Part shown: positions 8,340 through 17,596 of the stretch, piece by piece
Layout: each line of letters begins with the position of its first letter
Position numbering within the stretch: the first letter of the stretch is position 1
Assembly: GCF_017355205.1 (NCBI RefSeq)
Contig: NZ_JADIJK010000030.1
Coordinates: 1 to 57,662, forward strand
Reading direction: 5' to 3'
Length of the DNA stretch: 57,662 nt
Source: Bacillus sp. SD088
Lineage (GTDB): Bacteria > Bacillota > Bacilli > Bacillales > Bacillaceae_C
Made by a program: the position numbers and the translations under genes
The notes under the pieces: model-generated
The model's database searches: none
What the model was told of the DNA's origin: nothing
What the model saw: only the letters and a program-made list of their open reading frames with translations

Positions 8340-10372
8340 CCGATGCTCACCACCCCACTACTTTGCACTTCGACATCTGCCTCTAACTCGTTATAGGATA
8401 AGACAGGGACATTGGGAAAATATCGCTCTGTTAATTGTCTGAAATACATTCTAACTGCTGGTGAACAGAGAAGTATCGGTGTTTGCTGTCTTAATGATTG
8501 CTGTTCAATTTGATTCGCTGTTGATTCAAGAATAGCTTGAGAATCGTTTGGATCTACGGACAAATAATTGCCATGCTCTGTTTGTTGGACACTGTCTGCA
8601 ATTATCTTTTCAATCTTCGCTGAAACGGTAATAACATGCAAAGTTTCATTTTCATTAACATATTGCTTTGTAATTTGTCTAGCTAATGCTTGTCGGACGT
8701 ATTCAGCTAAAAGATCTGGATCAGACGTCATCTTAGCGTAATCAGCTAAAGCCTCAAAGATAATCGTCATATTACGAATCGAAACATTTTCTTTTAAAAG
8801 TTTCGCTAATACCTTCTGCACCTCACCAATTGTTAAAGGATTCGGTGTCACTTCTTCAACAAGAATCGGATATGTTTCTTGTAAATGATCAATTAACTGT
8901 TTTGTTTCTTGTCTACCTAATAATTCATAAGCATTTGCTTTTAATACTTCGGTAATATGTGTGGATACGACAGATGGTGGATCAACCACAGTATAGCCCA
9001 ATATTTCAGCTTGCTCCTTTACTTCCTCTGTTATCCATTTCGCTGGCAATCCAAAAGACGGTTCAATCGTATCAATTCCTTCAAGAGTATCCTCACCACC
9101 TGGACTCATAGCCAAGTAATGATCTAGCAGTAATTCTCCTTTTGCCATTTCATTCCCTTTGATCTTAATCCTGTAGGCATTTGGTTCTAATTGAATATTA
9201 TCGCGAATCCGTACAACAGGAATGACAATCCCTAACTCCAAAGCAAGCTGCCTACGAATCATTACTACTCGATCAAGCAGGTCTCCCCCTTGATTCACAT
9301 CAGCTAGTGGGATTAATCCATAACCAAATTCAAATTCAATGGCATCAACATGAAGTAAATTCACTACACTCTCAGGACTTTTTAAATCCTCTGCTTCTGC
9401 CTCTTCAGTCTGCTGATCGAGTAAATCCGATTCAGAAATGGCTGGTGCACGAGAGATCATCATACCGCCAATGGCTAATGTAGCAGCTATAGGGATCGTT
9501 AAGAGATTATTAATGGTTGTAAATAATCCTAATAAGAAAATCGTTACAGCGGCTATATATAGCATTTTGGAATCTGAGAAAAGCTGCTTCATAATGTCAC
9601 TGCCTAAATTTCCTTCAGATGCAGCCCTTGTCACAACAATTCCCGTTGCAGTGGAAATAAGTAACGCTGGAATTTGGCTAACAATCCCGTCACCTACAGT
9701 AAGCATGGAATACTTTAGAGCTGCTTCTCCAATAGGTAAGCCTTGTTGAACCATTCCAATGATAATACCAAACAATAAATTAATAAGGACGATGATAATG
9801 CCAGCAATGGCATCCCCTTTAACAAATTTACTTGCCCCATCCATTGCCCCATAAAAGTCCGATTCTCTCGAGACTTTCTCTCTGCGATCTCGTGCCTCGT
9901 GTTCTGAAATCACTCCAGCATTCAAGTCAGCATCAATACTCATTTGCTTTCCTGGCATCGCATCTAGGGTAAATCTCGCAGCAACTTCCGAAACTCGTTC
10001 TGCGCCTTTTGTAATGACAATAAATTGAATAACAATTAAAATGGCGAAAACAACGAGACCAACAAGAATATTGCCTCCAGTTACAAATGTTCCAAATGTC
10101 TCAACAACCCCGCCGGCATCCCCTTTTGACAATATCGACCTCGTTGTCGAGACATTAAGACCTAAACGAAACAAAGTAAGTAACAATAATAGCGACGGAA
10201 ATATAGAAAATTGCAAAGCTTCATTCATATTCATCGAAGTAAGTAATACTAGGAGTGCAAGAGAAATATTGGTGATAATCAATAAACTTAATAACCATGG
10301 CGGAAATGGAATAACCAACATGGCCACAATTAAAATCACACTAGATAATACAGCTATATCTTTAAACTTCAT
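8336..10372 (-). CDS. flhA: Flagellar type III export gate protein FlhA
   Basis: A 678-residue FHIPEP-family protein of the inner-membrane export gate. The first ~310 residues contain about eight membrane segments (starting FKDIAVLSSVILIVAMLVIP) and the family signature around RDRREKVSRESDFYGAMDG near residue 160. Residues about 335-678 form the cytoplasmic domain that docks export substrates and chaperones. The gene starts 214 bases after flhB ends, the intervening space being repeat sequence. Length is as expected. Confidence 0.97.
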   Translation of the reverse strand: MKFKDIAVLSSVILIVAMLVIPFPPWLLSLLIITNISLALLVLLTSMNMNEALQFSIFPSLLLLLTLFRLGLNVSTTRSILSKGDAGGVVETFGTFVTGGNILVGLVVFAILIVIQFIVITKGAERVSEVAARFTLDAMPGKQMSIDADLNAGVISEHEARDRREKVSRESDFYGAMDGASKFVKGDAIAGIIIVLINLLFGIIIGMVQQGLPIGEAALKYSMLTVGDGIVSQIPALLISTATGIVVTRAASEGNLGSDIMKQLFSDSKMLYIAAVTIFLLGLFTTINNLLTIPIAATLAIGGMMISRAPAISESDLLDQQTEEAEAEDLKSPESVVNLLHVDAIEFEFGYGLIPLADVNQGGDLLDRVVMIRRQLALELGIVIPVVRIRDNIQLEPNAYRIKIKGNEMAKGELLLDHYLAMSPGGEDTLEGIDTIEPSFGLPAKWITEEVKEQAEILGYTVVDPPSVVSTHITEVLKANAYELLGRQETKQLIDHLQETYPILVEEVTPNPLTIGEVQKVLAKLLKENVSIRNMTIIFEALADYAKMTSDPDLLAEYVRQALARQITKQYVNENETLHVITVSAKIEKIIADSVQQTEHGNYLSVDPNDSQAILESTANQIEQQSLRQQTPILLCSPAVRMYFRQLTERYFPNVPVLSYNELEADVEVQSSGVVSIG

Positions 10373-10393
10373 AACATTTCTCTCCCTATATTG

Positions 10394-10518
10394 AAAAGCG
10401 CATGCGCCCGTTTAGCGACGTACAGACGAGATAAAGGAAACACGATGAACCAAAGGGTGAATCGATGTTGACTTACGCAAACAGGCACCGAAAGTTTGCT
10501 GGGCGCTGGAGCTAGATC
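10394..10518 (-). repeat. Family A hairpin repeat between flhB and flhA
   Basis: One copy of a dispersed ~150 bp element. Its left end is AAAAGCGCATGCGCCCG with TTTAGCGACGTACAG, its right end AAAGTTTGCTGGGCGCTGG followed by AGCTAGATC, and the core keeps GAGATAAAGGAAACACG and ATGTTGACTTA. The two ends are imperfect inverted repeats. Relative to other copies this one has lost part of one arm. A 17-base direct repeat, CTATATTGAAAAGCGCA, flanks it at 10386-10402 and 10546-10562; bases 10551-10575 look like a truncated family B end. Nothing else is visible in 10373-10586. Confidence 0.75.
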
Positions 10519-10586
10519 CAGCATTAACCGAAATATATACTTATTCTATATTGAAAAGCGCAAGTGCATGATCCACCTCACGTAAA

Positions 10587-11666
10587 CTAAACCTTGTTCT
10601 GAATTCGATATACATAAGCTAGAACTTCCGCAACTGCTTTAAAAAATTCATCAGGTATTTTATCCCCAATATCAAGTTGATCATATAATGAGCGAGCTAA
10701 CGGTCGATTCTCGACCATGATGATCTTGTTTTCTTTAGCGATTAATTTAATTTTTTGCGCTAAAAAATCGGCGCCCTTCGCAATAACTACTGGAGCATCT
10801 GCTTCCTTTTCATCATATTTTAATGCAATGGCATAATGGGTTGGGTTTGTAATAATCACATCTGCCTTCGGTACTTCTTGCATCATGCGCGACATCGCCA
10901 TTTCCCGTTGTTTTTGCTTTATTTTTGATTTAATTAATGGGTCACCTTCAGAATTCTTAAATTCGTCTTTTATGTCCTGTTTAGACATCCGAATATTTTT
11001 CTCAAAATCATATTTTTGATATAACCAATCAAAAATAGAAAGAAACAATAAAGAGATCGATGCGGCTATTCCCATTTGAATCGTTAACTTCCCCACTGTT
11101 TTTAAAGCAGCCCCAACCGACTGTTGAGAGAGTTGTAAAACATCCTCAATATGAAGATACAAAATAAAAAAAGTTACTCCACCAACAAAACCGATTTTTA
11201 AAATTGATTTTAATAACTCAACGATCGCCCTAATGGAAAAAATTCGTTTAAATCCTTTAATAGGATCTAATTTTTCTAGTTTTGGTTGAATGGATTCAGT
11301 TGAAAACATAAAACCAACCTGAAGTAAATTAGAAGCGACACCTGCGACTATAGCAAGTAGAAAAACAGGGCCTAATAATAAAGCTACTTCTTTTAATACA
11401 GCCAACATAATCGCATGGATATTTTCTTCCGTTAAATCCATCAGCATGAATTCATTAAAGGAGTGGCGGAAGGTCTGGAGTGCAATTTCTCCCATATTCG
11501 ATGAATAAAATTGCAAAAACATAAAGACAGCTAACAATCCGATCGCTGTATTGACATCCTGGCTTTTAGCTGATTGACCTTTTTTTCGCGTATCTAGCCG
11601 TTTTTTCGGTGTTGCTTTTTCCGTTTTTTCACCGGCAAAAAATTGAAGATCCAATTTAAGTTGCAT
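10587..11666 (-). CDS. flhB: Flagellar export apparatus substrate-switch protein FlhB
   Basis: A 359-residue FlhB. Four membrane segments lie between residues about 35 and 215, followed by the cytoplasmic domain with the autocleavage motif NPTH in DVIITNPTHYAIALKY near residue 275. Cleavage there, together with FliK, switches export from hook to filament substrates. The start overlaps the fliR stop by one base (TGATG). A small protein resembling only its C-terminal domain is encoded at 39450-39737 (ylqH). Confidence 0.97.
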   Translation of the reverse strand: MQLKLDLQFFAGEKTEKATPKKRLDTRKKGQSAKSQDVNTAIGLLAVFMFLQFYSSNMGEIALQTFRHSFNEFMLMDLTEENIHAIMLAVLKEVALLLGPVFLLAIVAGVASNLLQVGFMFSTESIQPKLEKLDPIKGFKRIFSIRAIVELLKSILKIGFVGGVTFFILYLHIEDVLQLSQQSVGAALKTVGKLTIQMGIAASISLLFLSIFDWLYQKYDFEKNIRMSKQDIKDEFKNSEGDPLIKSKIKQKQREMAMSRMMQEVPKADVIITNPTHYAIALKYDEKEADAPVVIAKGADFLAQKIKLIAKENKIIMVENRPLARSLYDQLDIGDKIPDEFFKAVAEVLAYVYRIQNKV

Positions 11667-12445
11667 CAGCCAGTGCCTCCCATATAGCTCATCACATCTC
11701 TTAATACAACGAGCATTTCCTCAAACAGATTTTGTACAGCGGCGAATAATAAGGCCATCACGATAAAGATCACAATAAAACTTACAGCTATTTTGATCGG
11801 AAACCCGACAACAAATATATTTAACTGCGGCACTGTTCTTGCCACAATGCCAAGGGCAACATCAACTAAAAATAATGATGCAACGATAGGAATCGCCACT
11901 TGAAAAGCAATCATAAACATCATTCCAAAAGATTTTATAACATATAAAATAAAGCCTTCTTCTCCAAACGCCACCACAAATTGGTCGATAGGAATAAAAT
12001 GATAGCTATTAAAAATACCATCTATAATTAAATGATGTCCATTTACCGCTAAGAGAAAAAGCAGAGAGAAAGTATATAAATATTGACCCATTAAAGGACT
12101 TTGCGCCCCTGTTTGGGGGTCAATCACATTCGCAATTGCAAACCCCATCTGAAAATCGATAAATCCCCCAGCAATTTGAATAGCGGATAGCATCATATAA
12201 GCAATAAATCCTAATAGTAGCCCGATAATAGCTTCTTTTAAAATTAATAGTAAGTATGTGCCATCGATTGGAATTGGTGACACATCTAAGGTATAGTAGA
12301 TCATTACAGCTAAAACAAATGAAAAGCCTATTTTGAAGATTGTTGGAATCGTTCTATATGAAAACAATGGAACAGACACAAAAAAAGCAGATATTCTCAT
12401 AAAAATAAGCAATACGATTGAAAATTGTGGAATTATTGTATCCAT
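11666..12445 (-). CDS. fliR: Flagellar export apparatus membrane protein FliR
   Basis: A 259-residue polytopic membrane protein of the FliP-FliQ-FliR export core. At least six hydrophobic segments are visible, and the family-typical stretch around GFAIANVIDPQTGAQSPLMG lies near residue 100. It starts 4 bases after fliQ ends and runs into flhB, the standard fliPQR-flhB order. Confidence 0.96.
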   Translation of the reverse strand: MDTIIPQFSIVLLIFMRISAFFVSVPLFSYRTIPTIFKIGFSFVLAVMIYYTLDVSPIPIDGTYLLLILKEAIIGLLLGFIAYMMLSAIQIAGGFIDFQMGFAIANVIDPQTGAQSPLMGQYLYTFSLLFLLAVNGHHLIIDGIFNSYHFIPIDQFVVAFGEEGFILYVIKSFGMMFMIAFQVAIPIVASLFLVDVALGIVARTVPQLNIFVVGFPIKIAVSFIVIFIVMALLFAAVQNLFEEMLVVLRDVMSYMGGTG

Positions 12446-12449
12446 TGTA

Positions 12450-12728
12450 TCATCCTATAAATCTTGTTAAGTTCTGAAATATATCTGCTGTATAAGATAA
12501 TAATTTACTTATCATCCACGGTCCCAAAACAACTACTCCTACTAAAACAGCAATGATTTTCGGAATAAAAGCTAAAGTTTGTTCTTGAATTTGCGTGGTT
12601 GCTTGAAATATACTGACCGCTAGCCCTACAGCTAGTGCAATCAATAACAGCGGGCCTGCTACTATCAAGATCGTATACACGCCATTTTTGGCTAAGGCAA
12701 TGACGGCTTCTGCACTCACTATGATCAC
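12450..12728 (-). CDS. fliQ: Flagellar export apparatus membrane protein FliQ
   Basis: A 92-residue protein with two membrane helices (about 15-38 and 50-72) and the strongly conserved SIFQATTQIQEQTLAFIPK between them. It is a subunit of the export gate core. A 114-base repeat-bearing gap separates it from fliP; in most relatives the two are close together. Confidence 0.96.
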   Translation of the reverse strand: MIIVSAEAVIALAKNGVYTILIVAGPLLLIALAVGLAVSIFQATTQIQEQTLAFIPKIIAVLVGVVVLGPWMISKLLSYTADIFQNLTRFIG

Positions 12729-12760
12729 TCCAAATACTTTAAATTTGTTATTTTGTTATA

Positions 12761-12832
12761 AGGGCATATTCAAAAAGGACCAAGTTGGTGACTACACTGA
12801 CGCCCTGTCAACCGGACTTTTTGAACACCCTC
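12761..12832. repeat. Short inverted-terminal repeat element between fliP and fliQ
   Basis: The element is bounded by AGGGCATATTCAAAAAGGACC and the inverse of AGGGTGTTCAAAAAGTCC. Related elements with the same GTTCAAAAAG ends and an internal CTTGGTCCTTTTT occur at 20961-21100 and 35943-36092. It has no coding potential and resembles a miniature inverted-repeat element or REP-like unit. Confidence 0.6.
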
Positions 12833-12842
12833 TAAAAATGGT

Positions 12843-13511
12843 TTAGCCAAAACTTTGTAATAAAGACTGAACGACTAAATACCATCCATCCACTAACACA
12901 AACAATAAAATTTTAAAAGGCAGTGAAATCATAACAGGTGGAAGCATCATCATCCCCATCGACATTAAAATACTCGCTACAACCATATCAATCACTAAAA
13001 ATGGGATAAAAATCATAAAGCCAATTTGAAAAGCAGTTTTCATTTCGCTAAGTGCAAATGCTGGTACCATAGCAGTCAAAGGAATATCTTCAATTGTTTC
13101 CGGCGGCTCTGCTTGAGAGTAGTTTAAAAACAGTTGCAAATCTTTCTGTCTTGTGTGTTTACTCATAAATTCCTTAAATGGTACAGCTGCCCGCTCATAA
13201 GCCTCTTCTAAGTTAATTTCATCATTAAATAAAGGTGTTAAGGCTTGGTCATTTACCTCATGTAAAGTAGGAGCCATCACAAAAAATGTCAAAAATAAGG
13301 CTAGTCCTACTAAAACTTGGTTGGGCGGCATTTGCTGTGTTGCAAGCGATGTTCTGACAAATGACAAAACGATAATGATTCTCGTAAAAGAGGTCATCAA
13401 GATCAGAATCGCAGGCGCTATAGATAACACGGTAAGTAACAAAAATAGCTTAACGGAAGTTGAAACAGCATCAGATGAACTACTATTAAAAAACTCCATG
13501 AATTCATTCAT
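12843..13511 (-). CDS. fliP: Flagellar export apparatus membrane protein FliP
   Basis: A 222-residue FliP. Four membrane helices are visible, and the FliP signature region (LTSFTRIIIVLSFVRTSLATQQMPPNQV) is near residues 40-70. The periplasmic loop is residues about 90-150. The ATG at 13511 is chosen because AGGAAGG lies 9 bases upstream; an in-frame start at 13532 lies further inside fliO. The gene overlaps fliO by 8 bases. Confidence 0.96.
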   Translation of the reverse strand: MNEFMEFFNSSSSDAVSTSVKLFLLLTVLSIAPAILILMTSFTRIIIVLSFVRTSLATQQMPPNQVLVGLALFLTFFVMAPTLHEVNDQALTPLFNDEINLEEAYERAAVPFKEFMSKHTRQKDLQLFLNYSQAEPPETIEDIPLTAMVPAFALSEMKTAFQIGFMIFIPFLVIDMVVASILMSMGMMMLPPVMISLPFKILLFVLVDGWYLVVQSLLQSFG

Positions 13512-14193
13512 CTTGCGAATCCTTCCTTTCAAACTGTTCCATTGCTTTTTGCCGCTGTTTCTTAACCGAATTCAACTCATCTTTGAGTTGTTGCTGGAAA
13601 GAAGAGGGTGTTCGCCCATCTCCCTCAGGCTTCTGTTTAACTGGCTTTTTGACGAATAACTTCGAGATTAGATCCGTCGGTTCTAACTTTTGCTCAAGTT
13701 GTTTATTATGTTGATGCAGAAACTCATTCATTTCCTTCTCATCTGTAATTTCCTGCAATAATTGGATATCTTCCCCCACACCGAGAATGAGAATTCGCCT
13801 TCCCACTTTCACAAGCTGAACAGATCGATTTCCTCCTAGTGTAGTTCCCCCGATACTTTGGATAAGTTTATTTTGTTGATAAGATTGGCTCTTCTTTTGA
13901 ATAAATTTCAATAGAAAGTATAGGATAGCTAAAACCAAAACAAGAGATGCCAACATTTTTAATACATCCAGAAAATTTATTCCTACTTTTTCTGTTGGTT
14001 GATTTTCATCAGTTTTTCTATCAGTTTGATTTGTTGTATTTTCTTCTTGACATTCATCTTTATTTTCGCCAAAACAATCTGCAACACTCCCATCAAACGA
14101 TGCGGCGTCTGCATGACTATTGACATATATATTTCCTATCAAAATAATCCCAAAAAAGATCAATAGCCATTTTTTATTTCGTTTCATTTTCAT
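13504..14193 (-). CDS. fliO: Flagellar biosynthesis protein FliO (FliZ)
   Basis: A 229-residue protein with a cleavable-looking signal sequence (residues 1-29, ending near SHADAA), a polar extracytoplasmic stretch rich in Asn/Glu/Asp, a membrane segment at about 76-96, and a basic cytoplasmic tail. The conserved core is LIQSIGGTTLGGNRSVQLVKVGRRILILGVG around residue 110-140. FliO helps assemble the FliP ring. It starts at the base after the cheY stop. In older Bacillus nomenclature it is FliZ. Confidence 0.92.
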   Translation of the reverse strand: MKMKRNKKWLLIFFGIILIGNIYVNSHADAASFDGSVADCFGENKDECQEENTTNQTDRKTDENQPTEKVGINFLDVLKMLASLVLVLAILYFLLKFIQKKSQSYQQNKLIQSIGGTTLGGNRSVQLVKVGRRILILGVGEDIQLLQEITDEKEMNEFLHQHNKQLEQKLEPTDLISKLFVKKPVKQKPEGDGRTPSSFQQQLKDELNSVKKQRQKAMEQFERKDSQDE

Positions 14194-14556
14194 TTATCCC
14201 AACGTTTTTTGAATGGCTTCAATCACACGATCTGCTTGGAACGGTTTAACAATAAAATCCTTCGCTCCCGCTTGAATCGCGTCAATCACCATGGCCTGTT
14301 GCCCCATTGCTGAACACATAATAATTTTCGCTGCAGGATCTGCTGCTTTTATCTGTTTAAGAGCTGTTACTCCATCAACTTCTGGCATCGTAATATCCAT
14401 GGTCACAAGATCAGGCTTTAGTTCATTGTACTTCTCAATCGCTTGCTGCCCATCAGAAGCCTCTCCCACTACTTCAAATCCATTTTTCACTAGAATATCT
14501 TTAATCATCATCCGCATAAAAGCAGCATCATCTACAATTAAAATTCTTTTTCCCAT
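14194..14556 (-). CDS. cheY: Chemotaxis response regulator CheY
   Basis: A 120-residue single receiver domain. The acidic pair Asp9-Asp10, the phospho-acceptor Asp54 (LVTMDITMPEVDG) and the conserved Lys in DFIVKPFQ near residue 104 are all present. CheY-P binds the switch through FliM and, in Bacillus, biases rotation toward smooth swimming. The ATG at 14556 has GGAGGGG 6 bases upstream; the in-frame ATG at 14571 has no site. It sits between fliY, one of its phosphatases, and fliO. Confidence 0.97.
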   Translation of the reverse strand: MGKRILIVDDAAFMRMMIKDILVKNGFEVVGEASDGQQAIEKYNELKPDLVTMDITMPEVDGVTALKQIKAADPAAKIIMCSAMGQQAMVIDAIQAGAKDFIVKPFQADRVIEAIQKTLG

Positions 14557-14575
14557 ATTATTCCCCTCCAAATGA

Positions 14576-15754
14576 CTAATTCAGTTTCTTTAATCGATCT
14601 GATTGACTGACAATATCTGTTACCCGCACACCAAAGTTTTCATCAATGACAACCACTTCTCCTTTGGCAATAAGGCGACTATTTACTAAAATATCAACAG
14701 GTTCCCCAGCAAGCTTGTCCAATTCAATCACAGAACCAGCACCTAACTCTAGAATGTCTTTCACCGAGCGATTGGTTCTACCCAGCTCTACAGTAACTTG
14801 TAGTGGAATATCTAAGAGCATATCTAAATTTTTCGTTTCATAACTAGGTGTTTCCATTTCATTGAAGTCTGCAAATGTCGCCGGTTGGACATTGGGCTGT
14901 GCGTGAGAATGACTTGCATATAAAGTTTCTTTTGTGTCTAGAGCCTGGTTACTATGATCTGACTCCGTATCCGTATGTTTTGAATTATTTTCAACAACCT
15001 CTGATTTATTTGTGGTCAATTGTTGCGGGTCGTCATTTTGCAGTTTTTGATCTACTTCTTCGCCTCCTGCTAAAAGATCCCTGACAAGATTACGAGCAAA
15101 TTCAATCGGTAAAACTTGCATGATTTCCGAATCAATTAATGTCCCTATTTTTAATTGAAAAGCTACCTTTACGAGTAGATTATTCTGCGGAATATTGGAC
15201 GTTCCTTCTCCTTCAGAAATATTCATTAAATCAACTGTTGGAGGAGAAATATCTACACGCTTATTAAAAACCGATGACATAGAAGTAGCTGCTGAACCCA
15301 TCATTTGGTTCATCGCTTCCTGAATGGCACTCAAATGAATCTCATCCATTTCTTCAGATGGATTTGTGCCATCTCCCCCAAGCATCAAATCAGCAATAAT
15401 CGTTGCATCACTTTGCTTTATGACCAAAATGTTGACTCCGGAAAATCCTTCTGTATATTTGACTCGAATAGCAGCACAGGGATGTGGAAATTCCTCTTCT
15501 AATTTAGCATGATCAATGATCGATACGGATGGCGTTGTAATCTCTACTTTTTGATTAAGTAATGTAGATAATGCCGTAGCTGAACTCCCAAAAGATATAT
15601 TTCCTAATTCACCAATGGCATCCCTCTGTACTTCATCTAAATAATCTTCTACAGAATGTACGACATCTTCTGTTTTTGTTGGTTCTTCAGGAGTTGACTG
15701 ACCACCATTCAATAAGGCATCAATCTCCTCCTGAGAAAGCATATCACCACTCAT
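14576..15754 (-). CDS. fliY: C-ring switch protein and CheY-P phosphatase FliY
   Basis: A 392-residue fusion typical of Bacillus and Clostridium. The N-terminus (MLSQEEIDALLNGG) is a FliM-like CheY-binding peptide; residues about 35-215 are a CheC-like phosphatase with two active-site helices (RDAIGELGNISFGSSA and SAIQEAMNQMMGSAA). A polar linker (about 228-300) precedes a SpoA/FliN-type C-terminal domain (LDIPLQVTVELGRTNRSVK) that builds the C-ring. It overlaps the fliM end by 11 bases. Confidence 0.96.
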   Translation of the reverse strand: MSGDMLSQEEIDALLNGGQSTPEEPTKTEDVVHSVEDYLDEVQRDAIGELGNISFGSSATALSTLLNQKVEITTPSVSIIDHAKLEEEFPHPCAAIRVKYTEGFSGVNILVIKQSDATIIADLMLGGDGTNPSEEMDEIHLSAIQEAMNQMMGSAATSMSSVFNKRVDISPPTVDLMNISEGEGTSNIPQNNLLVKVAFQLKIGTLIDSEIMQVLPIEFARNLVRDLLAGGEEVDQKLQNDDPQQLTTNKSEVVENNSKHTDTESDHSNQALDTKETLYASHSHAQPNVQPATFADFNEMETPSYETKNLDMLLDIPLQVTVELGRTNRSVKDILELGAGSVIELDKLAGEPVDILVNSRLIAKGEVVVIDENFGVRVTDIVSQSDRLKKLN

Positions 15755-16745
15755 ATTCTTGATCTCCCTCCTTCATTGTATCTAAGATTTGGATGGCAAC
15801 TTTTTTATTTCTTTTTCCAGGCTGACCGATGAATTTCGGTTTCCCTCCCGTTTTTATTAGAAGAGGGGTATCTATTCTATTATTTAGCTCAATGACATCT
15901 CCACGGTCTAATGAAAGAAAATCTTCAATCATAATGGTTGCTGATCCAAGTTCTGCAGAAACGGATATAATTGAATCTTTCACCTTTCTTTCAAGTAATA
16001 ACGCCTCTTCCGGTTTCGTTACTTTCTTTTCACTCGCCATCCAATAATGAGCTGAGAGCTTCGGAATAATGGGTTCAAGCATGACATGGGGGATACAAAT
16101 ATTAATCATCCCACTTGTTTCACCAACGTTTGCATTCATAGAAATCACCACAACTGTTTCATTCGGTGAAACAACTTGTAAAAATTGTGGATTTACTTCT
16201 ACGTCTGATAATACAGGGTCTATTTCCACCATACCTGACCAAGCCTCTTGTAATTGATCTAATGAGCGTTCAAATAAATTAGTCATCAGCTTCATTTCAA
16301 TCTCGGTAAGATTATCAATCTTATTAAAGCCATTCCCTTTTCCGCCCAACACACGATCAATCATGGAATAAGCAATCACCGGGTGAATTTCCATAATCAT
16401 TCTACCGTCTAATGGAGGAATCTCAATTACATTCATCACCGTCATATTAGGGACTGATCGAATGTATTCTTCGTAAGGTATTTGATCAGCCGATGCAACT
16501 GAAATATCAACGAACGTTCGTAGTTGAGCTGAAAAATATGTTGTGAGTAAACGAGCAAAATTTTCATAGATTCTCGTCACGCTTCTAACCTGATCTTTTG
16601 AAAAGCGCAATGCCCGTTTAAAATCATAGTTCTTTACCCTTTGTTTCTCTTCTTCTTTTTTAAAATCATCCGCAGTCATTTCTCCAGTGGAAATGGCCGA
16701 TAATAGGGCATCTATTTCACCTTGGGATAATATTTCATCAGACAT
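15744..16745 (-). CDS. fliM: Flagellar motor switch protein FliM
   Basis: A 333-residue C-ring protein. Residues 1-17 (LSQGEIDALLSA) are the CheY-P binding peptide, residues about 45-225 the CheC-like middle domain that contacts FliG, and the last ~90 residues a SpoA domain. GGAGGTG lies just upstream of the ATG. It follows fliL after a 173-base gap that contains inverted repeats. Confidence 0.97.
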   Translation of the reverse strand: MSDEILSQGEIDALLSAISTGEMTADDFKKEEEKQRVKNYDFKRALRFSKDQVRSVTRIYENFARLLTTYFSAQLRTFVDISVASADQIPYEEYIRSVPNMTVMNVIEIPPLDGRMIMEIHPVIAYSMIDRVLGGKGNGFNKIDNLTEIEMKLMTNLFERSLDQLQEAWSGMVEIDPVLSDVEVNPQFLQVVSPNETVVVISMNANVGETSGMINICIPHVMLEPIIPKLSAHYWMASEKKVTKPEEALLLERKVKDSIISVSAELGSATIMIEDFLSLDRGDVIELNNRIDTPLLIKTGGKPKFIGQPGKRNKKVAIQILDTMKEGDQEYEW

Positions 16746-16918
16746 AACGACACCTCCGTTTCTGATATAGAAATTGACTTATGTCCAGTTTAGCTCAGTG
16801 CCACAAATTGGTTGTTTACGTTTTTCATATGTATCCATAATGACCAATTTGTATAAGGGTCTACAGGAATACGAGTCAGTAGCCATTCACCTGTGACCAA
16901 TGGCCTTTGCTTTACTTA
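16746..16918. repeat. Nested inverted repeats between fliL and fliM
   Basis: The gap has CAAATTGGT (near 16803) and ACCAATTTG (near 16842) as exact inverse arms. A second interleaved pair, GGTCTACAGG and CCTGTGACC, lies nearer fliL, along with GCCA/TGGC outer pieces. It could form a cruciform or RNA hairpins in the operon transcript. No second copy occurs in this window and no reading frame is apparent. Confidence 0.45.
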
Positions 16919-17344
16919 TTAAGAGATGATGTAGGAGGTGATGTACACTTTTACTACTTTCCCTTGCTGCATTAAATCATTAATTTGTTTTCTAAAAGCT
17001 TCACTAAATTCTTGCTTTTCTTCCTTACCCTCTAGGTCTGATTCATCCATTTCAGAAAGTTCATCAATTAATAAATTCTGTACTTGGAAATCCCTTTTAA
17101 CAAATTCTTCTTTCGCTTTCTTACTATCCGTTTGGACCTTCAGTGATAACTTAATATATTTACCGCTAGCTAGATTGGTTGTGATTTCTGGTACATCGAC
17201 CGAAACCTTTAATATTTCATCAATGGTTGGCTCTTTATTGGAATCTTTATGGTCCATTTTCATGATGATAATGAGAGCCAAAGCAGCAAGCAGTAGAATG
17301 GCCATTAATAGTACAATCATTGTTGATGCCAATTTTTTATTCAT
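16919..17344 (-). CDS. fliL: Flagellar basal body-associated protein FliL
   Basis: A 141-residue membrane protein. Residues about 8-29 form a membrane anchor, followed by a periplasmic-side domain with the family pattern VDVPEITTNLASGKYIKLSL and a C-terminal VVKVYITSYIIS strand. FliL surrounds stators and supports torque generation. The ATG at 17344 is preferred: AAGG lies 9 bases before it, while the in-frame ATG at 17353 abuts that site. It overlaps the swrD end by 8 bases. Confidence 0.94.
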   Translation of the reverse strand: MNKKLASTMIVLLMAILLLAALALIIIMKMDHKDSNKEPTIDEILKVSVDVPEITTNLASGKYIKLSLKVQTDSKKAKEEFVKRDFQVQNLLIDELSEMDESDLEGKEEKQEFSEAFRKQINDLMQQGKVVKVYITSYIIS

Positions 17345-17555
17345 TTTTTTCATCCTTCCATCCTGGTTGGCCCATTAAATGGATAGATTGATAAAAATCA
17401 ATCATTTTTTCTTTTACTTGGTCCTCCGATTCGGCAACAATATACTTTTGACCATTTGTTAAAGTAATTGTTGTATCTGGAAATGCCTCAAGCTTCTCAA
17501 TATAAAGGGCATTTAAGTGAAACTTTTTTCCATTTAGTTTGGTAATCTCAATCAC
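17337..17555 (-). CDS. swrD: SwrD/FlbD-family small flagellar protein
   Basis: A 72-residue protein of the FlbD family, beginning MIEITKLNGKKFHLNALYIE with the conserved TITLTNGQKYIV in the middle. In B. subtilis SwrD (YlzI) is needed for swarming because it raises flagellar motor power. No membrane segment is present. It sits 41 bases after the hook gene and overlaps fliL, the same arrangement as in B. subtilis. Confidence 0.92.
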   Translation of the reverse strand: MIEITKLNGKKFHLNALYIEKLEAFPDTTITLTNGQKYIVAESEDQVKEKMIDFYQSIHLMGQPGWKDEKNE

Positions 17556-17596
17556 TTGTTGGTTGGGCTAATCATCAAGCCCCTATCCTCCTTGTA

